From the NCBI RefSeq assembly GCF_003046545.1, contig NZ_QAAA01000009.1, positions 1-64,000 of the forward strand: a stretch of 64,000 nt of DNA, written 5' to 3'. Positions within the stretch are counted from its first letter, which is position 1. Each line of letters starts with the position of its first letter. Below the pieces are notes generated by a model. It was given only the letters and a program-made list of their open reading frames with translations. It was not told the DNA's origin and ran no database searches. Source of the DNA: Rhodovulum imhoffii (GTDB lineage: Bacteria > Pseudomonadota > Alphaproteobacteria > Rhodobacterales > Rhodobacteraceae). Both the position numbers and the translations under genes were made by a program. Positions 7,023 to 14,176 of this stretch are shown one piece after another.

Positions 7023-9062
7023 TCAGGCCTCCTCTTTCATGGGGGTGGGGCGGGGCGAAAGCTGCGCGGTACTGTCCGGGTCAAGGATCAGCGCGATCTT
7101 GCCGTCTCCAAGGATCGTGGCCGCCGAAATGCCCGGAACAACACCGTAATTGCCCTCAAGACTCTTGATGACGACCTGCCGCTGATCATGCACCATATCC
7201 ACGGCAAAAGCCCGCCGCTCCTGGGTCTGGGTTTCGACGAGGATCAGAACGCCCTCTTCATTCACTCTATCCGGGCGGGTCAGGCCAAGGCTGCTGGCCA
7301 CATCGACCACCGGCACGTACTGACCCCGGATGGACAGAAGCTGACCTTCCGCGCCGAGACTGTGCAGGTCTTGTACCTCAGGGCGTATGGTCTCAAGGAT
7401 TGCCGTGATCGGCATCACCATGGTTTGCCCGGCAACCGAGATTACCATGCCGTCCAACACAGCCAGCGTCAGCGGCAAGACGATGGTAAAGGTTGTGCCC
7501 CGCCCACGAACCGAAGAAATGGTAATTCGTCCGCCCAGATCCTGCACCGCGCGCTTGACGACATCCATGCCCACCCCGCGGCCGGAAAGGTTGGAGACCT
7601 CCGCCGCCGTTGAAAATCCGGGCAGGAACAACAGTGCGTCGATTTCGGATTCACTGAAATCGGCGGATTCGGAAACCAGCCCCTTCCGAACGGCGGCGCC
7701 AAGAATCTTTTCTCGATTCAGCCCCGCGCCGTCATCGGAAACCTCTATGAAAACACTGCCGGACCTGTGGCAGGCGGACAGGGTGATACGCCCCTGCGCG
7801 GACTTCCCGGCGGCCGTGCGGGCATCGGACGGTTCAAGCCCGTGATCCACTGCGTTGCGGATCATATGAGTCAGGGGGTCCGCGAGACGCTCGATCAGGG
7901 TCTTGTCTATCTCCGTCGCCTCACCGGTGGTGACGAATTCCACATCCTTCCCGGTGGATGCCGAAGCTTCGCGCACAATCCGGGCCATACGCTGAAACAA
8001 CGGTTTGACCGGCTGGGCCCGGATTGCCATGATCCCTTCCTGGATATCGCGGGCCAGAAGCTTGTAGTCCTCCAGTTCGTTTTCCAGCGGATTCCCCGCC
8101 GGCAGGTCAAGCGCATGAATTCTCTGCGAGATCATGGCCTGATTTATGATCAGCTCCCCCACCGTGTTGATCAGCCGGTCGACGCGCTCCAGATCGACGC
8201 GCAGGGTCGGACGGGCGCCACCCTGATGCTCCGCCCTGGCCTTGTCGGGCAGGTCGGCCGGAGGCGGGGCACCGGGGGGCCGGGTTTCCACTGGCAGCAC
8301 CTCGACGGCAAGGTCCGGCACAGAGTCCGGGGTGGGGGCATCCTCTGCGGGGATGTGGCGGATCTCAAGATCGCACAACCCCTCGACAAAATCGAAAACT
8401 GCGGCGACAGCCGGCTCCGTCTGCGGGCCGCACAGCGATATGGTCCAGCCCAGATAGGATTTCTCCGGATCGAAACCGTCCCAGTCCGGCAGGGCCGAGT
8501 CATCGAGAACCACCCCGATTTCCCCCATTTCGGCCAGTTCCGCAAACATCAGCGCCGGTTCGTGCCCGTTTGCCGAGAGGCCGTCATGGGGACGAAAGAC
8601 GATCTCGTACCACTCCGCCGGTGCGGCGGCGAGCGGCTCCAGATCCAGTGTCAGGGTGGGAAAATTGAACGCCTCCTCTTGCCCCGCATTGCCGAGGTAG
8701 CCGTTGAGATCCGCCAGAACGCTGTCGCGCGCGGCCGCGTCCGCCGCGGTTCCGTCACGCGTGGCCTCCACCAATGCGGCAAGCCGGTCGCTTGCCGCGT
8801 AAAGAACTCTGGCAAGATCGGCATCGGGGGACAGCCGGTCGGCGCGCAGCTCATCCAGAACCGTTTCAAAAATATGGGCAAAGGATACGAGATCGTCGAA
8901 CCCGAACGCTCCCGCGCCGCCCTTGATGGAATGCACGGCACGAAACACCGCATTCACGGTTTCCTTGTCATGGGCACCGGAGACAACCTGGCCCAGCCCC
9001 TCGTCCAGCGCGAGAAGCAACTCCTCACACTCCTCGAAGAAAGTATCCTGAAGGCTGGACAT
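7023..9062 (-). CDS. cheA: Chemotaxis histidine kinase CheA
   Basis: The 679-residue kinase phosphorylates the operon's CheY proteins. It has an N-terminal HPt domain with phosphorylated His44 in AVHSIKGGAGAFG, a variable middle part, the dimerisation helix (DRLINTVGELIINQAMI), and an HATPase domain with MIRNAVDHGLE (N box), SDDGAGLN (G1) and LSGRGVGMDVVK (G2). The C-terminal CheW-like domain begins near LPLTLAVLDGM. The start MSSLQDTFFEEC at 9062 was chosen because upstream codons are not CheA-like and the preceding cheY ends one base before it. Confidence 0.96.
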   Translation of the reverse strand: MSSLQDTFFEECEELLLALDEGLGQVVSGAHDKETVNAVFRAVHSIKGGAGAFGFDDLVSFAHIFETVLDELRADRLSPDADLARVLYAASDRLAALVEATRDGTAADAAARDSVLADLNGYLGNAGQEEAFNFPTLTLDLEPLAAAPAEWYEIVFRPHDGLSANGHEPALMFAELAEMGEIGVVLDDSALPDWDGFDPEKSYLGWTISLCGPQTEPAVAAVFDFVEGLCDLEIRHIPAEDAPTPDSVPDLAVEVLPVETRPPGAPPPADLPDKARAEHQGGARPTLRVDLERVDRLINTVGELIINQAMISQRIHALDLPAGNPLENELEDYKLLARDIQEGIMAIRAQPVKPLFQRMARIVREASASTGKDVEFVTTGEATEIDKTLIERLADPLTHMIRNAVDHGLEPSDARTAAGKSAQGRITLSACHRSGSVFIEVSDDGAGLNREKILGAAVRKGLVSESADFSESEIDALLFLPGFSTAAEVSNLSGRGVGMDVVKRAVQDLGGRITISSVRGRGTTFTIVLPLTLAVLDGMVISVAGQTMVMPITAILETIRPEVQDLHSLGAEGQLLSIRGQYVPVVDVASSLGLTRPDRVNEEGVLILVETQTQERRAFAVDMVHDQRQVVIKSLEGNYGVVPGISAATILGDGKIALILDPDSTAQLSPRPTPMKEEA

Positions 9063-9063
9063 G

Positions 9064-9438
9064 TCAGGCCGCGTGCCCCGTAACGCGCCGCAGCACAGAG
9101 ACAAGCGCAACATCGTCGAACGGTTTGACAATCCAGCCCGTTGCCCCGGCATCGCGGGCGCGGGCCTTCATATCGGGGGAACATTCCGTCGTCAGCACAA
9201 TGATAGGCACCGAACTGGGGGCCTCTCCGCGGCGCAGCGCATCGATGACCCCGAACCCGTCAAGGCGCGGCATGTTGATATCCACGATCACCACATCCGG
9301 GCGAACATCCTGAAAGCGTTCGACTCCGGCTACCCCGTCCTCCGCACAATGATAGTCGAACCCGCTGTCCTCCAGCGTTGCGCGCAGCAGGTCACGGATC
9401 GTTCGCGAGTCATCTATTGCCAACACCCTGATCGTCAT
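9064..9438 (-). CDS. cheY: CheY chemotaxis response regulator
   Basis: A 124-residue receiver with the complete active site: Asp9/Asp10 in AIDDS, phosphorylated Asp53 in IVDINMPRLDG, Thr in VLTTE and Lys105 in IVKPFDD. It lies directly upstream of cheA and overlaps the STAS gene by four bases, the usual position for the cheA-linked CheY of Rhodobacterales operons. It probably receives phosphate from CheA and acts on the flagellar motor switch, or serves as a sink. Confidence 0.95.
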   Translation of the reverse strand: MTIRVLAIDDSRTIRDLLRATLEDSGFDYHCAEDGVAGVERFQDVRPDVVIVDINMPRLDGFGVIDALRRGEAPSSVPIIVLTTECSPDMKARARDAGATGWIVKPFDDVALVSVLRRVTGHAA

Positions 9439-9734
9439 GCGCCTGGCTCCTGTTCAAAGATTTCCATGTCTACGCCCAGCATGGATGCGCCACGCCGGAA
9501 GATTTCGGTGCAGTTGGAGAGCCTGAACTTCACGCCGGCAGACCGCCACTCCCTTTCAGCGCAAAGAAGAATCTGCATGCGCGGTGCATCCACGACCTCG
9601 ACCCGCCCGACATCGATAATGACCGGCCGGCCCCGGGCCGCGTTCAGAAAGCAATAGAGCGCATCCGGCGCGCTCGGGCTGCGCCGGGGTGCCATTTCAA
9701 AACCTTGATCGCCGTCCTGCAAGGAAGCCCCCAA
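9435..9734 (-). CDS. STAS-domain protein, first gene of the che operon
   Basis: This protein of about 99 residues has the STAS (anti-anti-sigma-like) pattern: RPVIIDVGRVEVVDAPRMQILLCA, then GVKFRLSNCTEIFRRGASMLGV. The position that carries the phosphorylated Ser in SpoIIAA-type proteins reads Asp-Ala-Pro, so regulation by a serine kinase is unlikely. The start is uncertain: TTG at 9734 is used here, and an ATG at codon 14 is possible. It overlaps cheY by four bases. Its partner is unknown; STAS genes heading che operons are seen in related bacteria. Confidence 0.75.
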   Translation of the reverse strand: MGASLQDGDQGFEMAPRRSPSAPDALYCFLNAARGRPVIIDVGRVEVVDAPRMQILLCAEREWRSAGVKFRLSNCTEIFRRGASMLGVDMEIFEQEPGA

Positions 9735-9750
9735 ATCTCCGTGAATGGGT

Positions 9751-9765
9751 GGCGTTTAAAACGCC
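9751..9765. promoter_or_regulatory. Palindrome upstream of the che operon
   Basis: GGCGTTT-A-AAACGCC is a perfect 7-bp inverted repeat about 17-31 bases upstream of the first che gene's start. It could be an operator or lie in the 5' leader. A lone GTTAA/TTAAC half-site of CtrA type is found at 9791-9795. I could not assign a promoter with confidence in the 257 bases between this operon and the next gene, and nothing else stands out there apart from the terminator near 9950. Confidence 0.4.
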
Positions 9766-9946
9766 CGTTCCCTTGAGGTAGTCCCGAATTGTTAAGGAAG
9801 GGTTGGAAAAAGCGCACCCAAAGCCACGGCTTCCCGTCCGGTAACCCAATGAAATCAAAGAATTGGATTTCTGCCCTTGCGGGTCCTGCCAATGCAGGTT
9901 CCGATCAAGTACGGACAAGTTTAATCAACGGGTGGGTCGGCACGCA

Positions 9947-9973
9947 AAAGGCGGCGGAAAACCCGCCGCCTTT
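9947..9973 (-). terminator. Intrinsic terminator after the small membrane-protein gene
   Basis: AAAGGCGGCGG, a five-base loop and CCGCCGCCTTT form an 11-bp perfect stem that runs into a short T tract on the minus strand. It begins about 20 bases after the stop codon at 9992, as expected for a Rho-independent terminator separating this gene from the che operon. Confidence 0.85.
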
Positions 9974-9991
9974 ACATGAACCCGCCTGAAG

Positions 9992-10183
9992 TCAGCTGGC
10001 CGCAACCCCCGCAAACATGATCAGCGCCATGAGCGGCACAAGAATCCCCGAAGCGGACGACGCGGTGTCTTCAACGATGACTTCGGGTTCGATCGTGGGC
10101 TCCATGACCGGCTCACTGTAACCGCCGGCAAAAGCGGCAGACGCCGCGACAGACAAAACGGCAGCGAGAGCGATTTTCTTCAT
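9992..10183 (-). CDS. Small exported/membrane protein, family of unknown function
   Basis: A 63-residue protein starting MKKIALAAVLSVAASAAFAGGY, a clear Sec signal peptide with an AFA cleavage site. It continues with a Pro/Glu-rich stretch (EPVMEPTIEPEVIVEDTASS) and ends in a hydrophobic segment (GILVPLMALIMFAGVAAS). GGAGG precedes the ATG at good spacing, which decides this start over one twelve codons upstream. Similar short proteins are common in Rhodobacteraceae but I know of no function. It has its own terminator, so it is probably monocistronic. Confidence 0.75.
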   Translation of the reverse strand: MKKIALAAVLSVAASAAFAGGYSEPVMEPTIEPEVIVEDTASSASGILVPLMALIMFAGVAAS

Positions 10184-10312
10184 TTGAACCTCCTGAACGG
10201 GTGCCGGAGCACCCTTCTTCAACCATGCGCCAGGGGCGCAGGTTGGATGTAATCAGGCGGATGGATGCCACAAGACACGGGCGGAGAATTCCCGTTAAAT
10301 TCTGAAATTTTG

Positions 10313-10915
10313 CTAAATCAGCAACACTTGCGTGCCGATCTTCGCGTAACTGAAAAGCTCGGAGATATGTTCATTGTAAAGACCGATACAGCCGTTCGAA
10401 GACTTGCGCCCGATCTTGCGCGTGTCGTGAGTTCCGTGAATCCGGTAATAGGTCCAGCTCAGGTACAAGGCATGTGTCCCCAGGGGGTTGTCCGGACCCG
10501 GTCCTATGTAATCGGGCCATTCCGGGTTGCGCTCCTTCATCGACGGCGTCGGGCGCCAGCTTGGGCCTTCGACCTTGCGCACAACCTCCGTCCGGCCAAG
10601 GCGGGTCAGCTCTTCGGAAAGCGGCACGCTGGACGGGTACAGCTTGTAGACCGCCTGATCCTCGGCCCAGAAATGCAACGCCCGCGACGTCGTATCGACA
10701 AGGATCGCACCGTTGCGAAGATTCTGAAAATACGGTCTCCAGTCGAGAGAGCGGAAGCTGGAAATGTTATGGCGTGTGGGGGTGCGTCCTTCCTCCGGCG
10801 CGCTCAGCGATGTGGTTTGCGCCAGAACCGACGGGGCAGACAGCCCCCCAATAACACCTGCCGCTCCCCCAAGAAAAGAGCGGCGGTCGAGATCGCCGAG
10901 GATACGACGTGTCAT
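10313..10915 (-). CDS. L,D-transpeptidase (YkuD family) with Tat-like signal
   Basis: A 200-residue periplasmic enzyme expected to form 3-3 peptidoglycan crosslinks or attach lipoproteins. The N-terminus has a twin-arginine-type motif (DRRSFLGGAAG) and a hydrophobic stretch ending near VLA. The catalytic domain shows GPDNPLGTHALYLS, YRIHGTH and the active-site SSNGCIGLYNEH. The ATG at 10915 was chosen because GGAG stands 8 bases before it. It diverges from the CAP-domain lipoprotein gene across about 150 bases. A second YkuD gene lies just beyond that gene. Confidence 0.9.
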   Translation of the reverse strand: MTRRILGDLDRRSFLGGAAGVIGGLSAPSVLAQTTSLSAPEEGRTPTRHNISSFRSLDWRPYFQNLRNGAILVDTTSRALHFWAEDQAVYKLYPSSVPLSEELTRLGRTEVVRKVEGPSWRPTPSMKERNPEWPDYIGPGPDNPLGTHALYLSWTYYRIHGTHDTRKIGRKSSNGCIGLYNEHISELFSYAKIGTQVLLI

Positions 10916-11062
10916 AAGGGAACTCCGTGAACACAAAGGTTGATATCTTGTAAATCTCTCACACCTCAAGCGCAATTCAAACTCCCGTCAGCAGCCGCGC
11001 AATAGATTTGAAAGACGTCCGGCTTGGCCTTAAGACTTCAGTATTCACCAGAGGGACACCCC

Positions 11063-11608
11063 ATGATCCGCGTTTCTGTCGTTACCATTGCTGTCGGTCT
11101 GGCCCTTGCGGCCTGCAGCCCGCAATCCGGCGCCATCGGCCCGGACGGGCGGCCAATTCCGAAAGTTTACAAGCTGTCGGAAAGGGATACGCCCGCTGTC
11201 CAGTATCGCATGCTGGATTCGGTCAACGCCCTGCGCCGCGCCGCAGCCGCCCCGGAATTGCAGTTGAACGCCCGGCTCAACGCTGCCGCGGCGACTCATG
11301 CGCGGGACATGGCAGTACAAAACAGGCCCTGGCATTTCGGCTCGGACGGGTCGTCGCCGCTGGACCGGGTGCGCCGCACGGGCTACCCCGGCACCATGAT
11401 GGGGGAAAACATCTCCGAAACCTACGAGACCGAGTTGGAAACCCTGGCCGCATGGATGGAGGAAAAACCCACCCGCGACGTGATCCTTGACCCCACCGCG
11501 CGCGATCTGGGCTTTGCCTTCTTTCAGGAACCCAGCGGCAAGATCTGGTGGACCCTCGTCACCGGCGCGCCACACGTACTCATGGCGCAGGTTCAGGGTA
11601 ATATATAA
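11063..11608 (+). CDS. CAP-domain (SCP/PR-1-like) lipoprotein
   Basis: The 181-residue protein begins MIRVSVVTIAVGLALAACSP, a signal peptide with an LAAC lipobox, so it should be lipid-anchored in the envelope. The CAP domain is visible in LDSVNALRRAAAAPEL, AAATHARDMA, NRPWHFGSDGSSPLDRVRRTGY, MMGENISETYET and the final DLGFAFFQEPSGKIWWTLV. The biochemical role of bacterial CAP proteins is mostly unknown. Its 3' end overlaps that of the converging second L,D-transpeptidase by 16 bases, and it is flanked by cell-wall enzymes on both sides. Confidence 0.88.
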   Translation: MIRVSVVTIAVGLALAACSPQSGAIGPDGRPIPKVYKLSERDTPAVQYRMLDSVNALRRAAAAPELQLNARLNAAAATHARDMAVQNRPWHFGSDGSSPLDRVRRTGYPGTMMGENISETYETELETLAAWMEEKPTRDVILDPTARDLGFAFFQEPSGKIWWTLVTGAPHVLMAQVQGNI

Positions 11609-12087
11609 ACCTCGGTCCCGTCCTCGACCATGGCATAGATCTGTTCGATGTCGCGGTCCCGGACCGCAATACAGCCGGCGGTCCAGTCTTGGCCCTTGCC
11701 GCGGTTCTGACCGGCCTGTCCGTGAATGAAGATGTCTCCGCCCGGATGCTTGCCCAGAGCGCGCGCCTCGGCAACATCTCTCTGGCTGGGGTAAGAGATT
11801 CCCAGTGACAGGTGGTACCGGCTGTTGGGGTTGCGCCGGTCGATCCAGTACCGGCCTTCTGGCGTGCGCCCGTCACCGCGGTAGCGCTTGTCGCCCTGCG
11901 GCCGAAAGCCCAGCCCGATCCGATAATGCCTGAGAACCCTGTCATGGTGCATCAGGTAAATGCGACGCTTGCTTTTGCTGATGATGACACGGGTTACCTG
12001 CGGCCCGTCATAGGCCTGGAACTTCGAAGAGCCCCCGGTCAGGATGACTGCCGCACAGCCCGTCACCAAGCCACGACGCGTAATCAT
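11593..12087 (-). CDS. L,D-transpeptidase (YkuD family), second copy
   Basis: A 164-residue YkuD-domain protein. The start MITRRGLVTGCAAVIL looks like a Tat or lipoprotein-type signal. The domain is shown by VIISKSKRRIYL, GFRPQGDKRYRGDGRTPEGRY, DIFIHGQAG and the active-site cysteine in DWTAGCIAVRDRD. It is shorter than and only distantly similar to the enzyme at 10313-10915. It converges on the CAP-domain gene and overlaps its last 16 bases, so antisense or transcriptional interference is possible. Confidence 0.9.
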   Translation of the reverse strand: MITRRGLVTGCAAVILTGGSSKFQAYDGPQVTRVIISKSKRRIYLMHHDRVLRHYRIGLGFRPQGDKRYRGDGRTPEGRYWIDRRNPNSRYHLSLGISYPSQRDVAEARALGKHPGGDIFIHGQAGQNRGKGQDWTAGCIAVRDRDIEQIYAMVEDGTEVYILP

Positions 12088-12165
12088 TTCACTGCCTCAC
12101 ACGATTTTTTCCACTCCCATAGCAGAAAACGAAAAGATTTTCAGCAGGTAAATGCGTTTGCGGGT

Positions 12166-12933
12166 TCAGCCCCGGTTTTCAAGAAACCTCTCGATCTTCT
12201 CCAGCCGGGCAAGCACTTCGTCCCGGTAGGCATCGGTACGCAGAGTGTCTTCTTCATGATGGGCGTCCTGCATGGAGTTCACGATCAGGCCAACCAGCAG
12301 GTTCACCACCGCGAAGGTCGTGACCATGATAAACGGCACGAAAAACAGCCACGCATAAGGGTAGGCCTCCATCACCGGGCGCACGATGCCCATGGACCAG
12401 CTTTCCAGCGTCATGATCTGGAAAAGCGAGTAGGCCGACCGGCCCAGCGTACCGAACCAGTCGGGGAACGCGCCCCCGAACAGCTTGGTCGCCATTACCG
12501 CACCGATGTAGAAAATCAGGCCCATCAGCAAGAACACCGACCCCATGCCCGGCAATGCCGTGATGAAGCCCTCCACCACCCGGCGCAGGCGCGGCGCGAC
12601 GGAGATTACCCGCAGCAGCCGCAGGATACGCAAGGCCCGCAACACGCTGAGCGTCTGTGCGCCGGGGACCAGAGACACCCCGACGATCAAGAAGTCGAAC
12701 ACATTCCAGCCGGACCGGAAAAATCCGAACCTGTAGGCCCCCAGCTTCAGCCCGATCTCGGCCACGAAAATGGCGAGGCACAGCTTGTCCAGCGCAAGGA
12801 TCAACGGCCCGAAATGCGCCATGATCCGGCCTGAAGTCTCCATCCCCAAAAGCACGGCGTTGAACAGGATGACGCCCATGATGGCGTTGCGGAAAAGGGG
12901 ACGCTCCAGAAATCGGACCAGCCTGCTTTGCAT
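12166..12933 (-). CDS. Voltage-gated sodium channel, BacNav family
   Basis: This 255-residue protein has the six-helix plan of homotetrameric bacterial sodium channels. The S4 voltage sensor carries Arg at every third position (LRALRILRLLRVI, Arg99/102/105/108). The selectivity filter is TLESWSMG at about residues 175-182, the signature of NaChBac/NavAb-type sodium selectivity. A long S6 (FAVVNLLVGLIVNSMQDA) leads into a C-terminal coiled coil (DEVLARLEKIERFLE) that assembles the tetramer. The ATG at 12933 begins MQSRLVRFLERPLFRNAI; longer upstream frames are non-homologous. In alkaliphilic and marine bacteria such channels assist pH homeostasis and motility. Confidence 0.93.
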   Translation of the reverse strand: MQSRLVRFLERPLFRNAIMGVILFNAVLLGMETSGRIMAHFGPLILALDKLCLAIFVAEIGLKLGAYRFGFFRSGWNVFDFLIVGVSLVPGAQTLSVLRALRILRLLRVISVAPRLRRVVEGFITALPGMGSVFLLMGLIFYIGAVMATKLFGGAFPDWFGTLGRSAYSLFQIMTLESWSMGIVRPVMEAYPYAWLFFVPFIMVTTFAVVNLLVGLIVNSMQDAHHEEDTLRTDAYRDEVLARLEKIERFLENRG

Positions 12934-12961
12934 CTTTGAGCCTTGCGGAAAAATACGGGTT

Positions 12962-14176
12962 TCAGCCGATATGGTCGCGCGTAAAGCAGGCTGCAAGCTC
13001 CACATGCGCCGACCAGCGAAACTGGTCCACCGCCGAAACCGCCCCAAGGGCAAAGCCCCCCTCAACCAGCCGCCTTGCATCGCGGGCAAAGCTGACCGGA
13101 TTGCAGGACACCATGACCACCCGCGCCAACCGCGAAGCCGCGATCCGGTCCACCTGGGCCTCCGCTCCGGGCCGGGGCGGGTCCAGAACGGCAACGTCAA
13201 AGCCTGCCAGCTCATCGGGGGTCAGGGGGCGGCGAAAAAGATCGCGCGGCTCAACCGTAACCCGCCTGAGACCCTGCGCCTGTCGCCAGCCCCGCTCAAG
13301 CGCCGCCAGCATCAGCGCGTCGCCTTCGACGGCATGAACCTCGGCACGCCCGGCGACAGGCAACGTGAACGTCCCCACCCCGGCGAACAGATCCACCACT
13401 CGTGCAGGTGTCCCCAACGCCTCCAGCACCAGGCCGGTCAGGGCGGACTGCCCTCCGGCCGTCGCCTGCAAGAACGCACCGCCCGGCGGCACAACCTGCG
13501 CCCGGCCCAGACGTTGCGCGGGTTCGCGGCGGGTGGCCACCAGCTCGCCGTTCCAAGTCAGGCGGGCAAGGTCGTGACGATCTGCCAGTGCGGCAAGACG
13601 CCCGAATTCGCCCTCCCGCGCCCCCTTCACGGCCACATCCACCCCCGCCCCTGACAACGTCAGGGTAAAGGCAACCTCTCCCCGGCGGCTCGCACCTTCG
13701 GCGGTCAGATCTTCCAGTGCCGGCAGGCATCCCACCAGGTCCGGGTGCAACAACGTACAGCCGGGCACCGCCACGATCATGTCCGAGGCGCGGCCATGAA
13801 ACCCAACCATAACGCCCTTCTTCGTGCGCCGCCCGGCCAGCACCGCCCGCCGTCGCGCCCGGGCGTGCGAGGTGTGCACAAGGCTAACGGGCGCCTCAAG
13901 CCCTTGGCCGGAAAGGGCGCGCGCCACCACTTGCGTCTTCCAGTCCGCGACGAACGCATCGCTGGCATGTTGCAGCGCACAGCCCCCACAGGCCCGAAAA
14001 TGGGGACAGGGGGGACGCACACGATCCGGAGAAGGCGTGATCACCCTCGCCCGGTGGATGCGGCCCGCATCCACCGCACCCTCGACGACCTCGCCCGGCA
14101 GACTCCGCGGCACAGTCAGCCCCTCTGCGCTCAGCCCCTCCCCCCGAAGGGAAAGCCGTTCGATCTTCACGTTCAT
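12962..14176 (-). CDS. SAM-dependent RNA m5U methyltransferase (RumA/TrmA family)
   Basis: A 404-residue member of the RlmD/TrmA family of RNA uracil-5-methyltransferases. It has an N-terminal TRAM-like part, the iron-sulfur cysteines CPHFRACGGCALQH, the SAM site VVDLFAGVGTFTLPVA, the DPPRPGAE motif and the catalytic cysteine in VMVSCNPVSFARD. Whether the substrate is 23S rRNA or tRNA is not decidable here. Its start overlaps the stop of the upstream ABC transporter gene by four bases. Confidence 0.9.
   Translation of the reverse strand: MNVKIERLSLRGEGLSAEGLTVPRSLPGEVVEGAVDAGRIHRARVITPSPDRVRPPCPHFRACGGCALQHASDAFVADWKTQVVARALSGQGLEAPVSLVHTSHARARRRAVLAGRRTKKGVMVGFHGRASDMIVAVPGCTLLHPDLVGCLPALEDLTAEGASRRGEVAFTLTLSGAGVDVAVKGAREGEFGRLAALADRHDLARLTWNGELVATRREPAQRLGRAQVVPPGGAFLQATAGGQSALTGLVLEALGTPARVVDLFAGVGTFTLPVAGRAEVHAVEGDALMLAALERGWRQAQGLRRVTVEPRDLFRRPLTPDELAGFDVAVLDPPRPGAEAQVDRIAASRLARVVMVSCNPVSFARDARRLVEGGFALGAVSAVDQFRWSAHVELAACFTRDHIG

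Noticed and set aside
9697-9918. Short minus-strand frames upstream of the STAS gene
   Set aside because: No ribosome binding site and no similarity to known proteins; the region is better read as promoter and leader.
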